DNA of 64,000 nt from contig NZ_BMPI01000026.1 of the NCBI RefSeq assembly GCF_014647515.1, positions 77,224 through 141,223 of the forward strand, written 5' to 3'. Position 1 is the stretch's first letter, and every line of letters begins with the position of its first letter. Positions 42,576-51,729 of this stretch are shown in pieces. Both the position numbers and the translations under genes were made by a program. The DNA is from Dactylosporangium sucinum. Lineage in GTDB: Bacteria; Actinomycetota; Actinomycetes; Mycobacteriales; Micromonosporaceae. Under the pieces are notes generated by a model. The model was not told where the DNA came from. It saw only the letters and a list, made by a program, of their open reading frames with translations, and made no database searches.

Positions 42576-43969
42576 GAATCGCCGCCGTCGATCTCGGGGC
42601 GTCGAGCGGCCGGGTCATCACCGCGACGGTGGGGCCCGGCAGGCTCTCGCTGGCGGAGAGCGCCCGCTTCGCCAACACGCCCGTGCGGGTCCAGGGCACC
42701 CTGCACTGGAACATCCTCGAGCTGTACGGCGGGATCCTCGACGGCCTGCGCAAGGCCGGCCCGGTCGCCAGCGTGGGCATCGACGCCTGGGCCGTCGACT
42801 ACGGCCTGCTGGACACCGACGGCCGGCTGCTCGGCAACCCGGTGCACTACCGCGACGCGCGCACCGACGGCGTCATGGAGGCGCAGCCGAAGGAGGAGCT
42901 GTACGCCGCGACGGGGATCGCGCTGCAGCCGTTCAACACGGTGTTCCAGCTACTCGCCGCGCGCGGCACGGCGCAGCTCGCGGCGGCGCACCGGCTGCTG
43001 CTGATCCCGGATCTCATCACGTACTGGCTGACCGGCGCCCAGGGGGCCGAGCTCACGAACGCCTCGACGACCGGCCTGCTCGCCGCGGGCGGCACCGGCT
43101 GGGCCCGCCCGCTGCTCGACCGGCTGGGCCTGCCGGCCGGGCTGCTGCCCCCGCTGTGGCGGCCCGGCGACGCGGCCGGCACCCTGCTGCGGTCGGTGGC
43201 CGACGGCGCCGGGCTGCCCGAGGAGACGCTGGTGACGGTGGTCGCCTCGCACGACACGGCGTCGGCGGTGGCGGGCGTGCCGGCCGAGGGGGAGCGCTTC
43301 GCGTACATCTCCTGCGGCACCTGGTCCCTCGTCGGCGTGGAGCTCGACCGCCCGGTCGTCTCGGACGCGTCGCGCGAGGCCGGTTTCACCAACGAGATCG
43401 GCGTGGACGGTACCGTCAGATTCCTCCGCAACGTGATGGGCCTGTGGCTGCTGCAGGAGTGCCTGCGCCACTGGGCGTCGACGGGCGTCGACGTCACCCT
43501 GGACGCCCTGCTCGCCGGCGCCGCCGCGGCCCCGGCCGGCCGCAGCGTCGTCGACGCGACCGACCCGGCGTTCCTGGCCCCGGGCGACATGCCGGCCCGC
43601 ATCGCCGCCGCGTGCGCGGCGACGGGCCAGCCCGTGCCGCCCGGCCCGGTCGCGATGACGCGGTGCATCCTGGACAGCCTGGCGCTGGCGTACCGCCGCT
43701 CGGTCGAGGACGCGCAACGCCTCTCCGGCCGCGCGGTCGACGTGGTGCACCTGGTGGGCGGCGGCGTGCAGAACGAGCTGCTGTGCCAGCTGACCGCGGA
43801 CGCCTGCGGCCTGCCGGTCCTGGCCGGCCCGGTCGAGGCGGGCGCGCTGGGCAACGTCCTGGTCCAGGCCCGCGCCCTGGGCCTGGTCGACCCGACGCTG
43901 GCCGGCATGCGGAGGCTGCTGCGCGAGACCCAGCCCGTGCGCCGCTACGAGCCGCGTCAGACCGGGTAG
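42572..43969 (+). CDS. rhaB: Rhamnulokinase
   Basis: 465 residues from ATG 42572. FGGY-kinase motifs are present: VDLGASSGRVI (about 5-15), the substrate stretch GIDAWAVDYGLLD (about 69-81), SHDTASAVAGVP, and HLVGGGVQNELLCQLTADA (about 392-410). It phosphorylates L-rhamnulose to feed the aldolase. It is the last gene of the operon and its 3' end overlaps the convergent HD-domain gene by 13 bp. Confidence 0.93.
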   Translation: MRIAAVDLGASSGRVITATVGPGRLSLAESARFANTPVRVQGTLHWNILELYGGILDGLRKAGPVASVGIDAWAVDYGLLDTDGRLLGNPVHYRDARTDGVMEAQPKEELYAATGIALQPFNTVFQLLAARGTAQLAAAHRLLLIPDLITYWLTGAQGAELTNASTTGLLAAGGTGWARPLLDRLGLPAGLLPPLWRPGDAAGTLLRSVADGAGLPEETLVTVVASHDTASAVAGVPAEGERFAYISCGTWSLVGVELDRPVVSDASREAGFTNEIGVDGTVRFLRNVMGLWLLQECLRHWASTGVDVTLDALLAGAAAAPAGRSVVDATDPAFLAPGDMPARIAAACAATGQPVPPGPVAMTRCILDSLALAYRRSVEDAQRLSGRAVDVVHLVGGGVQNELLCQLTADACGLPVLAGPVEAGALGNVLVQARALGLVDPTLAGMRRLLRETQPVRRYEPRQTG

Positions 43970-44523
43970 GCCGCCTGGAAGGCGAGGCGTTCGTCGGCCC
44001 GCTCGGCCAGGTGGGTCAGGACGTCGTCCAGGAGCAGGAAGGCGTCCCACGGCTCGCGGCCCGTCGCGGCGGCGACGGCGATCGTGACGCGCTGCTCCAG
44101 GTCCGGGTCGCGGCGGCCCTTCCAGACCTTGTCGGCCAGGGTGACGAGCAGCTCCTCGATCGTTGCGTCGGGCCGGTCCCAGTCGGCGTGCACGGCGGCG
44201 AAGCGGGCCAGGTCGGCCGGGACGCCGTAGGAGAGCAGGACGCGTTCGCCGGTCGGCTCGTGGCGGGAGCCGGGGCCGGTCAGCTCCTCCGGGTGGCGGG
44301 CCTTGCCGATGTCGTGGGTCGCCGCGCCGAACGTGACCGCCGTGCGGTCGACCTCCAGCTCGGGGACCTCGTCGGCGAGCCGGTCGAGGAGGTCGCAGGC
44401 GACGTCGTGGACCTGCCGGAGGTGGGCCGCGAGGCGGGGCGGGGCCTGCTCGGCGCGCAGCAGGTCGGCCACGGCGGGCGGCAGGGGGCGCGGGCCCGGC
44501 GCTTGCAGTGCCTCTTCGAGCAT
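43957..44523 (-). CDS. HD-domain phosphohydrolase
   Basis: 188 residues from ATG 44523. The HD metal motif is seen in FGAATHDIGKARHPEE (H-D about 70-71) with an upstream histidine in QVHDVACDLLDRL and a later VHADWDRPDATIEE. The fold matches small HD hydrolases acting on nucleotides or tRNA ends. It is probably co-transcribed with nothing upstream except the phosphopantetheinyl transferase 4 bp away. Confidence 0.8.
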   Translation of the reverse strand: MLEEALQAPGPRPLPPAVADLLRAEQAPPRLAAHLRQVHDVACDLLDRLADEVPELEVDRTAVTFGAATHDIGKARHPEELTGPGSRHEPTGERVLLSYGVPADLARFAAVHADWDRPDATIEELLVTLADKVWKGRRDPDLEQRVTIAVAAATGREPWDAFLLLDDVLTHLAERADERLAFQAAYPV

Positions 44524-44527
44524 GGGG

Positions 44528-45176
44528 CTACGCCGGGACGACGGCGGCGCTGCGGACCAGGTCCGGGGCGACGTGGAAGCGGCCGTCGAAGCGGGCCGGG
44601 GCGCCGGGGGACTTGTCCAGCTTGCGCGGGTCGATGCGGGCCGTCCACGTGCCGGCCTCGACGTCGAGGGTGAGCCGCGCCTCGTGGAAGTCGAGCCAGG
44701 TGCCGACGAGCGGCGACCACAGCTTGTAGACGACCTCCTTCGCGCTGAAGTGCACGGCCGGCCACCAGTCCTCGCCCGGCCGCCGCGCGCACCAGTCCAG
44801 CTCCTCGGGCAGGCAGATCGAGGCGCGCACGTTGGCCGGCAGGATCGTGCGGCGCTCGGCGTCGATGCCGACCGCGCGGACCTGCGGCGTGCGGGCGACG
44901 GCGGCGGCGCAGTAGCCGGCGGTGTGCGTGATGCTGCCCGTGGTGCCGCCGGGCCAGACCGGCGCGCGGTTCTCGGCCGAGGTCAGCGGGTGGCCGAGCA
45001 CCCCGAGCCGGCCGAGGGCGCGGCGCGCGCAGACCCGGCCGGCGGTGAACTCGCGGCGGCGGCTCGCCACCGCCCGCGGGCTCAGGTGGGCCGCCTCCGC
45101 GGGCAGCAGCTCGCCCTCGAAGTCGGCGTCGGCGGCCACCTCCACGGCGACGAAGCCGGGCAGCAGGTCATCCACG
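44528..45176 (-). CDS. 4'-phosphopantetheinyl transferase (Sfp/EntD-like)
   Basis: 215 residues from GTG 45176, overlapping the stop of the membrane gene. The family motifs are GSITHTAGYCAAAV (about 81-94), VGIDAERR (Mg-binding D/E, about 103-110), and FSAKEVVYKLWSP (about 142-154). It transfers phosphopantetheine from CoA to carrier proteins of fatty acid, polyketide or non-ribosomal peptide synthesis. No synthase is adjacent. Confidence 0.9.
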
Positions 45177-46193
45177 GTCGGGCCCGTCCCCCGCCCGCGG
45201 CAGCAGCAGGCCGCCGAGCACCGCGCCCGCGAGCAGGCACAGCACGACCACGCCGCTCCACAGCTCCACGGTCCAGCCGACACCGAGCGAGACCTCCACC
45301 CCGACCAGGTGGGTCGGCCAGACGAGCAGCGGGACCAGCACCCCGACGGCGAGCGGCACGAGCCGCGGCCGGGTCGCGGCGACCCACTGCACGGCGGCGT
45401 CGGCGAGCACGGCCCCGATGATCGGGTACAGCTGGGCGGACAGGTTCTCGAAGTCGCCGAACACGCCGTTGGGCACCGAGGCGGCCGCCACCACCAGCGT
45501 GACCAGGCCGGCCGGCACGCGGCCCAGGCGGCTCCACACGAAGAGCGGCGCCGCGATCATGAGCACGGAATACGCGAGGTGCTGCGCCATCCCGAACGCC
45601 TGCCCGCCGAACCCGGTCGACGCGGACGGCGCGTCGGTGAACGGCGAGAGATAGTCGAGGAAGAACGCGGCGACGGCCGTCGCGCTGAGCATGCTGATGA
45701 GCACCGGCAGGTCGGCGGCGAGCCCGGCGGGCCGCCCGCCCCGGGCCGCGGCGGCCCGCACCGGGGTGGTGATCATCAGCGAGCCGGCGGTGAGCAGCAG
45801 CAGGTGCGGCGGGCTGAGCAGCGCCTCCAGGTTGACCTCGATGCCGAGCAGCGTGTGCCAGGTCATGTCGACCACGCCGCCGACGGCGAACAGCACCGCG
45901 CCGAGGATCCCGAGGCCGTAGCCGGCCGGGAACCAGTCGCGGACCGGCCCGACCGGGCGGCCGCGCCAAAGGGCGGCGGGCACCAGGGTGAGGGCGAGCA
46001 CCACGTAACCGCTGTAGAGCACGCCGTGCCACGGGGTGAAGAACGTCTCCAGCTCGGGCACGTGCGAGTGCGCCCACCCGTCGAGGAACAGCCCGCCGGT
46101 CAGCCACAGCGTGGCGAGCGCGACGAGCAGGTCGCGCCGGCCGGAGGAGACCGGCCGGGTCGCACTGGTGCGTTCGGTAACGGTGGTCGCCAT
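45168..46193 (-). CDS. Multi-pass membrane protein of unknown function
   Basis: 341 residues with about nine hydrophobic helices from residue 24 to the end. Histidines and tryptophans occur near the first helices (GWAHSHVP, FFTPWHGVLYSGY, DMTWHTLLG), suggesting a metal or haem site. The C-terminal helices end in GGLLLPRAG. It is followed, with a GTGGATGA overlap, by the phosphopantetheinyl transferase. No family recognised with confidence. Confidence 0.75.
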   Translation of the reverse strand: MATTVTERTSATRPVSSGRRDLLVALATLWLTGGLFLDGWAHSHVPELETFFTPWHGVLYSGYVVLALTLVPAALWRGRPVGPVRDWFPAGYGLGILGAVLFAVGGVVDMTWHTLLGIEVNLEALLSPPHLLLLTAGSLMITTPVRAAAARGGRPAGLAADLPVLISMLSATAVAAFFLDYLSPFTDAPSASTGFGGQAFGMAQHLAYSVLMIAAPLFVWSRLGRVPAGLVTLVVAAASVPNGVFGDFENLSAQLYPIIGAVLADAAVQWVAATRPRLVPLAVGVLVPLLVWPTHLVGVEVSLGVGWTVELWSGVVVLCLLAGAVLGGLLLPRAGDGPDRG

Positions 46194-46236
46194 TCATCGA
46201 TCCTGACGCATCGGGACGGTCCGCACAGCCCCGTTC

Positions 46237-46863
46237 TCAGGAATCGGCCGGATCGATGCGGCGCAGCAGGTGCGCGCGGGCCGCCGCGTCGAGCGGCCCG
46301 CCCCGCTCCGCCAGCCGGTCGGCGAGCACCCGACGATGCTCGACGGTCTTGTTGCCGCCGAACTTGAACTTGGCGGTGACCGAGGTCACGGTCAGCTCGA
46401 TCCCGCGGATGCCGGGCAGCAGCCGGTCCCCGGCGGTGACGGCGTCCCGCTCGACGGAGGGCTGGAAGTGCCCGAGCTGCCGCCCGAGCAGCGCCGCCTG
46501 CTCCGCCCGGTCGTCGACGATCCGCACGTCGCAGGCGAGCTGGACGGCCGCGTAGTACGAGGTCGGCACCCCGCGCGTCACGTCGGTGCCGGGGTTGGCG
46601 TTCCAGTCCGACGGCACGTACACGTAGTCGCCGACCACGCTGAGCAGCGCCCGCGGATGCTCCTCCAGCAGCGGCCACACCGGGTTGGGCCGGGCGAGGT
46701 GCAGCCACACGGTGGCGTCCCCGTCGAACGTGAAGTGCGTCGGCACCACGACCGGCAGGTCCCGCCCCCGCCCGGGCGCGACGAGCTGCCCGAAGTCCTG
46801 CCCGCGCAGCCAGGCCCGCCACTCCTCGCCGGTGGCGGCCGCGTCCCAGGGATGCACCAGCAC
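46237..46863 (-). CDS. PaiB-type FMN-binding protein
   Basis: 208 residues from GTG 46863. The split-barrel FMN-binding (pyridoxamine oxidase-like) pattern is seen: LPVVVPTHFTFDG, VWLHLARPNPVWPLL, RALLSVVGDYVYVPSDW, GVPTSYYAAVQL, and the PaiB end IRGIELTVTSVTAKFKF. PaiB was described as a negative regulator of sporulation genes in Bacillus, but an FMN- or haem-dependent enzyme is also possible. Confidence 0.82.
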   Translation of the reverse strand: MLVHPWDAAATGEEWRAWLRGQDFGQLVAPGRGRDLPVVVPTHFTFDGDATVWLHLARPNPVWPLLEEHPRALLSVVGDYVYVPSDWNANPGTDVTRGVPTSYYAAVQLACDVRIVDDRAEQAALLGRQLGHFQPSVERDAVTAGDRLLPGIRGIELTVTSVTAKFKFGGNKTVEHRRVLADRLAERGGPLDAAARAHLLRRIDPADS

Positions 46864-46895
46864 GCGCCGAGTGTACGGCGGCGGCCGGGGGACGG

Positions 46896-48311
46896 TCAGG
46901 GGTCGGGGAGGCTCGCGCCCTGGGCCCGCAGGACGCGCTGGACCTGCTCGGCCGGGATCTCCCGCGGGGGCTTGCCCACCCGGGCGGCCAGCGCCGCGCA
47001 CACCCCGGCGGCCTGGCCGGTGGCCATCGAGATGGGCATGATGCGGTACGAGCTGTGCGCCACGTGGTCGCCCGAGATGCAGCGGCCGGCGACGAGCAGG
47101 CCGTCGACGCCGCGGGGGAAGAGGGTGCGCAGCGGGATGTCGTACGACGTGCCCCGGGGCAGGCGGCGCAGGATCGTGCCGGGGCCGTTCGGGTTGTGGA
47201 TGTCGACCGGGTACGCGCCGCGGGCGACGACGTCCGGGAACGAGCGGGCGCTCAGCACGTCCTCGCCGGTGAGCTGGTAGTCGCCGAGCACGCGGCGGGT
47301 CTCCCGGACGCCGACCTGCACGCCGCTCTGGATGACGTACGAGCCGCCGAAGCCCGGCACGCGGTCGCGCAGGAACCGGGCGATCTGCGCCAGCTGGTGG
47401 TGCATCGCCAGCTCCGCCCGGGTCAGGTCCCAGACGCTGGTGCCCAGGCCGCCGAAGCGGGTCGAGTTGACCGACACCTCGTCGGCGTGCGGGGTGGCGA
47501 AGAACAGGACGTCCTCGCGCGGCAGGTCGAGCTCGCCGGCGTCGCGCGCCTCGCGGATCAGGTCCCACAGCCCGTGCACGCCCCGCCACTGGTCCGGGTG
47601 GTCGCGGACGTACCCGACGAAGCCGTCCCGGTCGAAGTTGCCGACCCGGAACATCAGCGTCATCGGCTGGGTCAGCCCGTCCTCGGGCCGGCCGACCTCG
47701 TACGGCGCCCCGGCCGCGGCGGCCAGGTCGCCGTCGCCGGTGCAGTCGACGACCACGTCGGCGTCGATGACGACCGGGCCCGACTTGGTCTCGAACACGC
47801 ACCGGGTGCCACCGTCGGGCAGCGCGACGCAGTCGGAGGCGAACGCGTGCAGCAGCAGCCGCACCCCGCAGCCGTCGAGCATGTCGTAGGTGACCAGCTT
47901 GAACAGCTCCGGGTCGAAGGGCACCGTGTAGCCGGTGGCCGGGCTCGGCGCGATCGCGCCGCGGGCCCGGACCAGCCGGTCGAGCAGCATCCACAGCACG
48001 CCGGCGACGACCGGCTCGCCCTCGCCGTGGTCGGTCGGCAACAGGCGGCCGTCGTCGCCGGCGACCGCCTGTTGCATCTCGTTGTGGAAGCTCATGAGCG
48101 GCATGACCAGCGCCGCGGTCGCGTTGCCGCCCAGGAAGCCGTACCGCTCGACGAGCACCACCTCCGCGCCGGCGGCCGCCGCCCCCATCGCGGCGCCGAA
48201 CCCGGCCGGGCCGCCGCCGACCACCAGGACCTCGGTGCGGCCGCCGTGGATGGCCGACCTCGGCGCCAGTCGTACCTTGGGCAACCCCGCCGGCGGACGC
48301 AGCGCGGTCAC
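46896..48311 (-). CDS. FAD-dependent oxidoreductase
   Basis: 471 residues from GTG 48311. Dinucleotide fold VLVVGGGPAGFGAAMGAA (about 28-45) with following VVLVERYGFLGGNATAALV is the FAD_oxidored (PF12831) hallmark. VVDCTGDGDLAAAAG (about 184-198) and a C-terminal GLLVAGRCISGDHVAHSSYR complete it. The substrate is unknown. The gene overlaps the upstream polysaccharide pyruvyl transferase by 4 bp, suggesting a common surface-glycan or sugar pathway. Confidence 0.87.
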   Translation of the reverse strand: MTALRPPAGLPKVRLAPRSAIHGGRTEVLVVGGGPAGFGAAMGAAAAGAEVVLVERYGFLGGNATAALVMPLMSFHNEMQQAVAGDDGRLLPTDHGEGEPVVAGVLWMLLDRLVRARGAIAPSPATGYTVPFDPELFKLVTYDMLDGCGVRLLLHAFASDCVALPDGGTRCVFETKSGPVVIDADVVVDCTGDGDLAAAAGAPYEVGRPEDGLTQPMTLMFRVGNFDRDGFVGYVRDHPDQWRGVHGLWDLIREARDAGELDLPREDVLFFATPHADEVSVNSTRFGGLGTSVWDLTRAELAMHHQLAQIARFLRDRVPGFGGSYVIQSGVQVGVRETRRVLGDYQLTGEDVLSARSFPDVVARGAYPVDIHNPNGPGTILRRLPRGTSYDIPLRTLFPRGVDGLLVAGRCISGDHVAHSSYRIMPISMATGQAAGVCAALAARVGKPPREIPAEQVQRVLRAQGASLPDP

Positions 48312-49474
48312 GTCGCCACCGGTTCCGCCGGCCGGTGCCCGTCGACGTTGACCGGCCTGGGCGCGATCCGGTCGAGCTGCGCGCCGAGCCGGCGCCCGGT
48401 CTCGGTGGCCCGCTGGCGCAGCGCCGCGACCCGGCCGCCGGTGTCCTCCATGCGCTGCGGCCGTTCGTCCCACAGCCGGTCGACCTGGGCCAGCAGCGGG
48501 CCGGCCGCCTCCCGGACCACGCCGCGGGGGACCGGTGCGCCGATGCGCTGTGCGAAGTCGAAGACCTTGCCGGCGTAGGGCAGCGCCAGCAGCGGCACGC
48601 CGGAGAGCGCCGCGAAGATGAGGAAGTGCAGCCGCATGCCGACGGCCAGGTCGAGGTGCTTCATGAGGTCCAGGATCTGCCCCGGGCGGTACTCCCCGTG
48701 CAGCACCCGGCAGTGTTCCGCCGCCGTCATCCGGGACAGCACGGCGTGCGCGTGGCGGATGTCGGAGCGCTCCATCGGCACGAACAGCAGCGCCGCGTCG
48801 AGCCGGTGCACGATGTAGTCGCCGACGTGGGCGAGCAGCTGGTGGTACTCGTCGGCGGCCAGGTGCTGCGCCGCGCGGCCCGGCTCGCGCACGCTCATGC
48901 CGACCACCCGCCGGCCCGGGGGCAGGGAGTCCCGCAGTACCGCCGCATCGAACTCCTCCGGCTGCAGCAACAGCGCCGGGTCCGCCGTCACCGTCACCCG
49001 GGCGTTCACCCCGGCCTCCTCCAGGGCCACCCGCGACTCCTCGTCGCGGACGATGACCTCCATCGCGGCGCCCAGCGTGTCGCGGGCCATCGCACAGTCC
49101 AGATCCTCGGTGAGCGGCCCGGCGCCCAGCGCGTACGTGAAGACCGGCACGCGCTGCTCCTGCGCGGTGCGCACGACCCGGAGGTACCGCCGCGCCTCCG
49201 TGTCGTAGAGGATGCCGCCCCCGCCGAGGACCATCAGGTCGAGCCGTCCGGTCGCCTCGGCCGTCCGGTCGCGGCTCACGCCCTCCCACGGCGCGACGGT
49301 GACGTGCGGGTGGGCCTGGGCGGTGTGGTCCGGGTCGCGGGAGAACACCAGGACCTCGGCGTCGGGACGGCGGGCCCGCAGGTCGTCCAGCAAACTGGTG
49401 AGGATGGCCTCGTCGCCGAGGTTGTAGCCGCCGTAGGAGCCGAGGACCCCCACCTTCGGGCCGTGTTCGCTCAT
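48308..49474 (-). CDS. Polysaccharide pyruvyl transferase family protein
   Basis: 388 residues from ATG 49474 with AAGGAGG upstream. The family start GVLGSYGGYNLGDEAILTSL and later LMVLGGGGILYD, YALGAGPL, VGMRLHFLIFAALSGVPLLA, and YAGKVFDFAQRIG fit PF04230 (CsaB-like). These enzymes put pyruvate ketals on cell-wall polysaccharides from PEP. The gene leads a two-gene operon with the FAD enzyme. Confidence 0.87.
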   Translation of the reverse strand: MSEHGPKVGVLGSYGGYNLGDEAILTSLLDDLRARRPDAEVLVFSRDPDHTAQAHPHVTVAPWEGVSRDRTAEATGRLDLMVLGGGGILYDTEARRYLRVVRTAQEQRVPVFTYALGAGPLTEDLDCAMARDTLGAAMEVIVRDEESRVALEEAGVNARVTVTADPALLLQPEEFDAAVLRDSLPPGRRVVGMSVREPGRAAQHLAADEYHQLLAHVGDYIVHRLDAALLFVPMERSDIRHAHAVLSRMTAAEHCRVLHGEYRPGQILDLMKHLDLAVGMRLHFLIFAALSGVPLLALPYAGKVFDFAQRIGAPVPRGVVREAAGPLLAQVDRLWDERPQRMEDTGGRVAALRQRATETGRRLGAQLDRIAPRPVNVDGHRPAEPVAT

Positions 49475-49584
49475 CGCGCGCCTCCTTCCGCCGCGTGGGG
49501 TCGTGCGATCTACCCACCGGGCGAGGCGCCGAACCCGACCCTTATGGTGGATTTCGTGAGCGCAGCGGTGACAGGGGACGTCCG

Positions 49585-50601
49585 GTGATCCATTTTCCGG
49601 CGGTGCGGCAGGGGCCGCTGCGGGCGATCACCACGCGGCTGGCCTTCGCGGTCGCCCTGGTCGTCGCCGTCGTCATGGTCATCTACGCCGACCGCGAGGG
49701 CTACCGCGACGTCAACGAGGACGGGCTGTCGCTGCTCGACAGCTTCTACTACGCGGTCGTCACGCTGTCGACGACGGGCTACGGTGACATCACCCCGGTG
49801 TCGGAGTCGGCCCGCCTGGTCAACGTCCTGGTCATCACCCCGGCCCGCGTGCTGTTCCTGATCATCCTGGTCGGCACCACCCTCGAAGTCCTGACTGATC
49901 AGTACCGCAACAACCTCCGGTTGCAGCGGTGGAGGAAGCGCGTGAAGAACCACGTCATCGTCTGCGGCTACGGCACCAAGGGCCGGGCCGCGGTCGGCAC
50001 CCTGCTGGAGAACGGCCTCGAGAAGGGGCAGGTGGTCGTCGTCGAGAACAACCCGGCCGCGCTGCGCCAGGCGACCGCCGACGGCCTGGTCACCATCGAG
50101 GGCTCGGCCACCCGCTCCCACGTGCTCAAGGAGGCCCGGGTCGGGGACGCCCGGGCGGTGATCATCGCCACCGACAGCGACGACGCCTCGGTGCTCGTCA
50201 CGCTGACCGTGCGGCAGCTCACCTCCGGCAAGGTGTCCATCATCGCCGCGGCCCGCGAGGCCGAGAACGCGCCGCTGCTGCGCCAGTCGGGCGCCCACCA
50301 CGTCATCGTCTCCTCGGCGACCGCCGGCCGGCTGCTCGGCCTGTCGACGACCGCGCCGCCGCTCATCGAGGTGGTCGAGGACCTGCTCACCCCGGGCCAG
50401 GGCATGGCCCTGGCGATGCGCTCGGCCCGCCGCGACGAGGTCGGCTCCTCGCCGCGTGAGCTGACCGAGCTGGTCATCGCGCTCTTCCGGCGGGGCAAGG
50501 TGCTGTCCCTGGCCGACCCGGAGGGCCACACGATCCAGACCGGCGACATGGTCGTCTACGTGCGCGACGACCGGCCGGAGGCCGTCCCGGCGATGCCGTG
50601 A
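49585..50601 (+). CDS. Potassium channel with TrkA-type RCK domains
   Basis: 338 residues from GTG 49585. Two membrane helices (about 16-36 and 92-113) flank the pore loop with selectivity filter TLSTTGYGDITPV (about 59-71). The cytoplasmic part is an RCK_N Rossmann domain (HVIVCGYGTKGRAAVGTLLE, about 130-149) and RCK_C (about 245-335). It forms a ligand-gated K+ channel of the MthK/Kch kind. The next gene begins on its stop codon (TGATG). Confidence 0.92.
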   Translation: MIHFPAVRQGPLRAITTRLAFAVALVVAVVMVIYADREGYRDVNEDGLSLLDSFYYAVVTLSTTGYGDITPVSESARLVNVLVITPARVLFLIILVGTTLEVLTDQYRNNLRLQRWRKRVKNHVIVCGYGTKGRAAVGTLLENGLEKGQVVVVENNPAALRQATADGLVTIEGSATRSHVLKEARVGDARAVIIATDSDDASVLVTLTVRQLTSGKVSIIAAAREAENAPLLRQSGAHHVIVSSATAGRLLGLSTTAPPLIEVVEDLLTPGQGMALAMRSARRDEVGSSPRELTELVIALFRRGKVLSLADPEGHTIQTGDMVVYVRDDRPEAVPAMP

Positions 50602-51140
50602 TGATGAGGCGCATCGGGGTCCTGCTCGCCGTCGTGGCGGTCGGCCTGCTCGTCGGGGCGGCGCCGGCGGCCGCGCACGGCGGTGCCACCGTGACCATCC
50701 ACTCCGACGGCCGCGGCTCGGTCTGGATCACCGCCCAGTGGCAGGACGGGCACCCGATCAACGAGCCGACGCCGGTGACGCTGACGGCGACGCCCGCCGG
50801 GGGCACCGCCGCCCCGGTCGGGCCGGCGACGCTGCGGCAGACCGGCGACGAGCGCGGCACCCAGACGTACGGCGGCACCCTCGGGCCCGGCTCGTGGCGC
50901 GTCTCGATCGATCTCGGCGCCCCCGTCGACGGCCACTGCCAGGCGCTCGTCCCGGTCGCGGAGGCCGCCGCCTCGCCGGCGCCGGTCGAGGTCGCCTGCC
51001 TGGTCCCGGCGACCGCGACCTCGGCCCCCGCCGAGCCCTCCGGTGGCGGCGGCAGCCTCACGCCGTTGTGGATCACGCTCGGCGTGCTGGTCGTGGCCGG
51101 GGCCGGCCTGGTGGCGTACCGCCGCCGGGCCCGCCGCTGA
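50601..51140 (+). CDS. Secreted, membrane-anchored beta-rich protein
   Basis: 179 residues from ATG 50601. A signal peptide ends at AAA before HGGATVTIHSDGRGS. The exported domain (about 25-125) is beta-rich with TPVTLTATPAGGTAAPVGPA, recalling CopC/YtkA-like domains with an N-terminal histidine. A Ser/Gly linker and a C-terminal membrane helix with basic tail (VAYRRRARR) follow. It shares its start with the channel stop. The function is not known. Confidence 0.75.
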   Translation: MMRRIGVLLAVVAVGLLVGAAPAAAHGGATVTIHSDGRGSVWITAQWQDGHPINEPTPVTLTATPAGGTAAPVGPATLRQTGDERGTQTYGGTLGPGSWRVSIDLGAPVDGHCQALVPVAEAAASPAPVEVACLVPATATSAPAEPSGGGGSLTPLWITLGVLVVAGAGLVAYRRRARR

Positions 51141-51192
51141 CCCCGGTAGGGCGTGCAGCTGCCTCCCAGGCGCGGGCGTTAGGCTCGCGGGC

Positions 51193-51729
51193 GTGGACTA
51201 TGCGGGCGACTCGGCGACCGAGGCTCTGATGGCGGCCCGCGGCGGGGACGAGGCCGCCGCCGCGGTGTTCGTCCGCGCCACCCAGCCGGAGGTGTGGCGG
51301 TTCGTGGCCGCGCTCGTCGGTGTCGCGTCCGCCGACGACGTCACCCAGGACACCTATCTGCGGGCCTTCCGGTCGCTGCCCGACTACGCCGGCCGCGCCT
51401 CGGCCCGCACCTGGATCCTGGCGATCGCCCGCCGCGCCTGCGCCGACCACGTCCGCGCCGCGGTGCGCTCCCGCCGGATCGAGGCCCGCGTGGTCGCCGA
51501 GCCCGACCGGCTCACCGCCGCCGACCACGCCGGGCTGCACGCCACGAGCGACCTGGTCGCCGCGCTGCCCGCCGAGCGCCGGGTGGCGTTCGTGCTGACC
51601 CAGGTGCTCGGCGTGTCCTACGCGGAGGCCGCCGAGATCGAGGACGTGCCCGTCGGCACGATCCGCTCCCGGGTGGCCCGCGCCCGCGCCGACCTGGTCG
51701 CCGCGATCGCCGCCGCCCGAGCCGGATGA
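51193..51729 (+). CDS. ECF sigma factor
   Basis: 178 residues from GTG 51193. Region 2: FVRATQPEVWRFVAALVG, DDVTQDTYLRAFRSLPDY, and TWILAIARRACADHVRA. Region 4: LPAERRVAFVLTQVLGVSYA, VPVGTIRSRVARARADLV. SigC-like by general pattern. No zinc anti-sigma follows; instead a membrane protein gene overlaps its stop (ATGA) and might be the sensor or target. Confidence 0.9.
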   Translation: MDYAGDSATEALMAARGGDEAAAAVFVRATQPEVWRFVAALVGVASADDVTQDTYLRAFRSLPDYAGRASARTWILAIARRACADHVRAAVRSRRIEARVVAEPDRLTAADHAGLHATSDLVAALPAERRVAFVLTQVLGVSYAEAAEIEDVPVGTIRSRVARARADLVAAIAAARAG

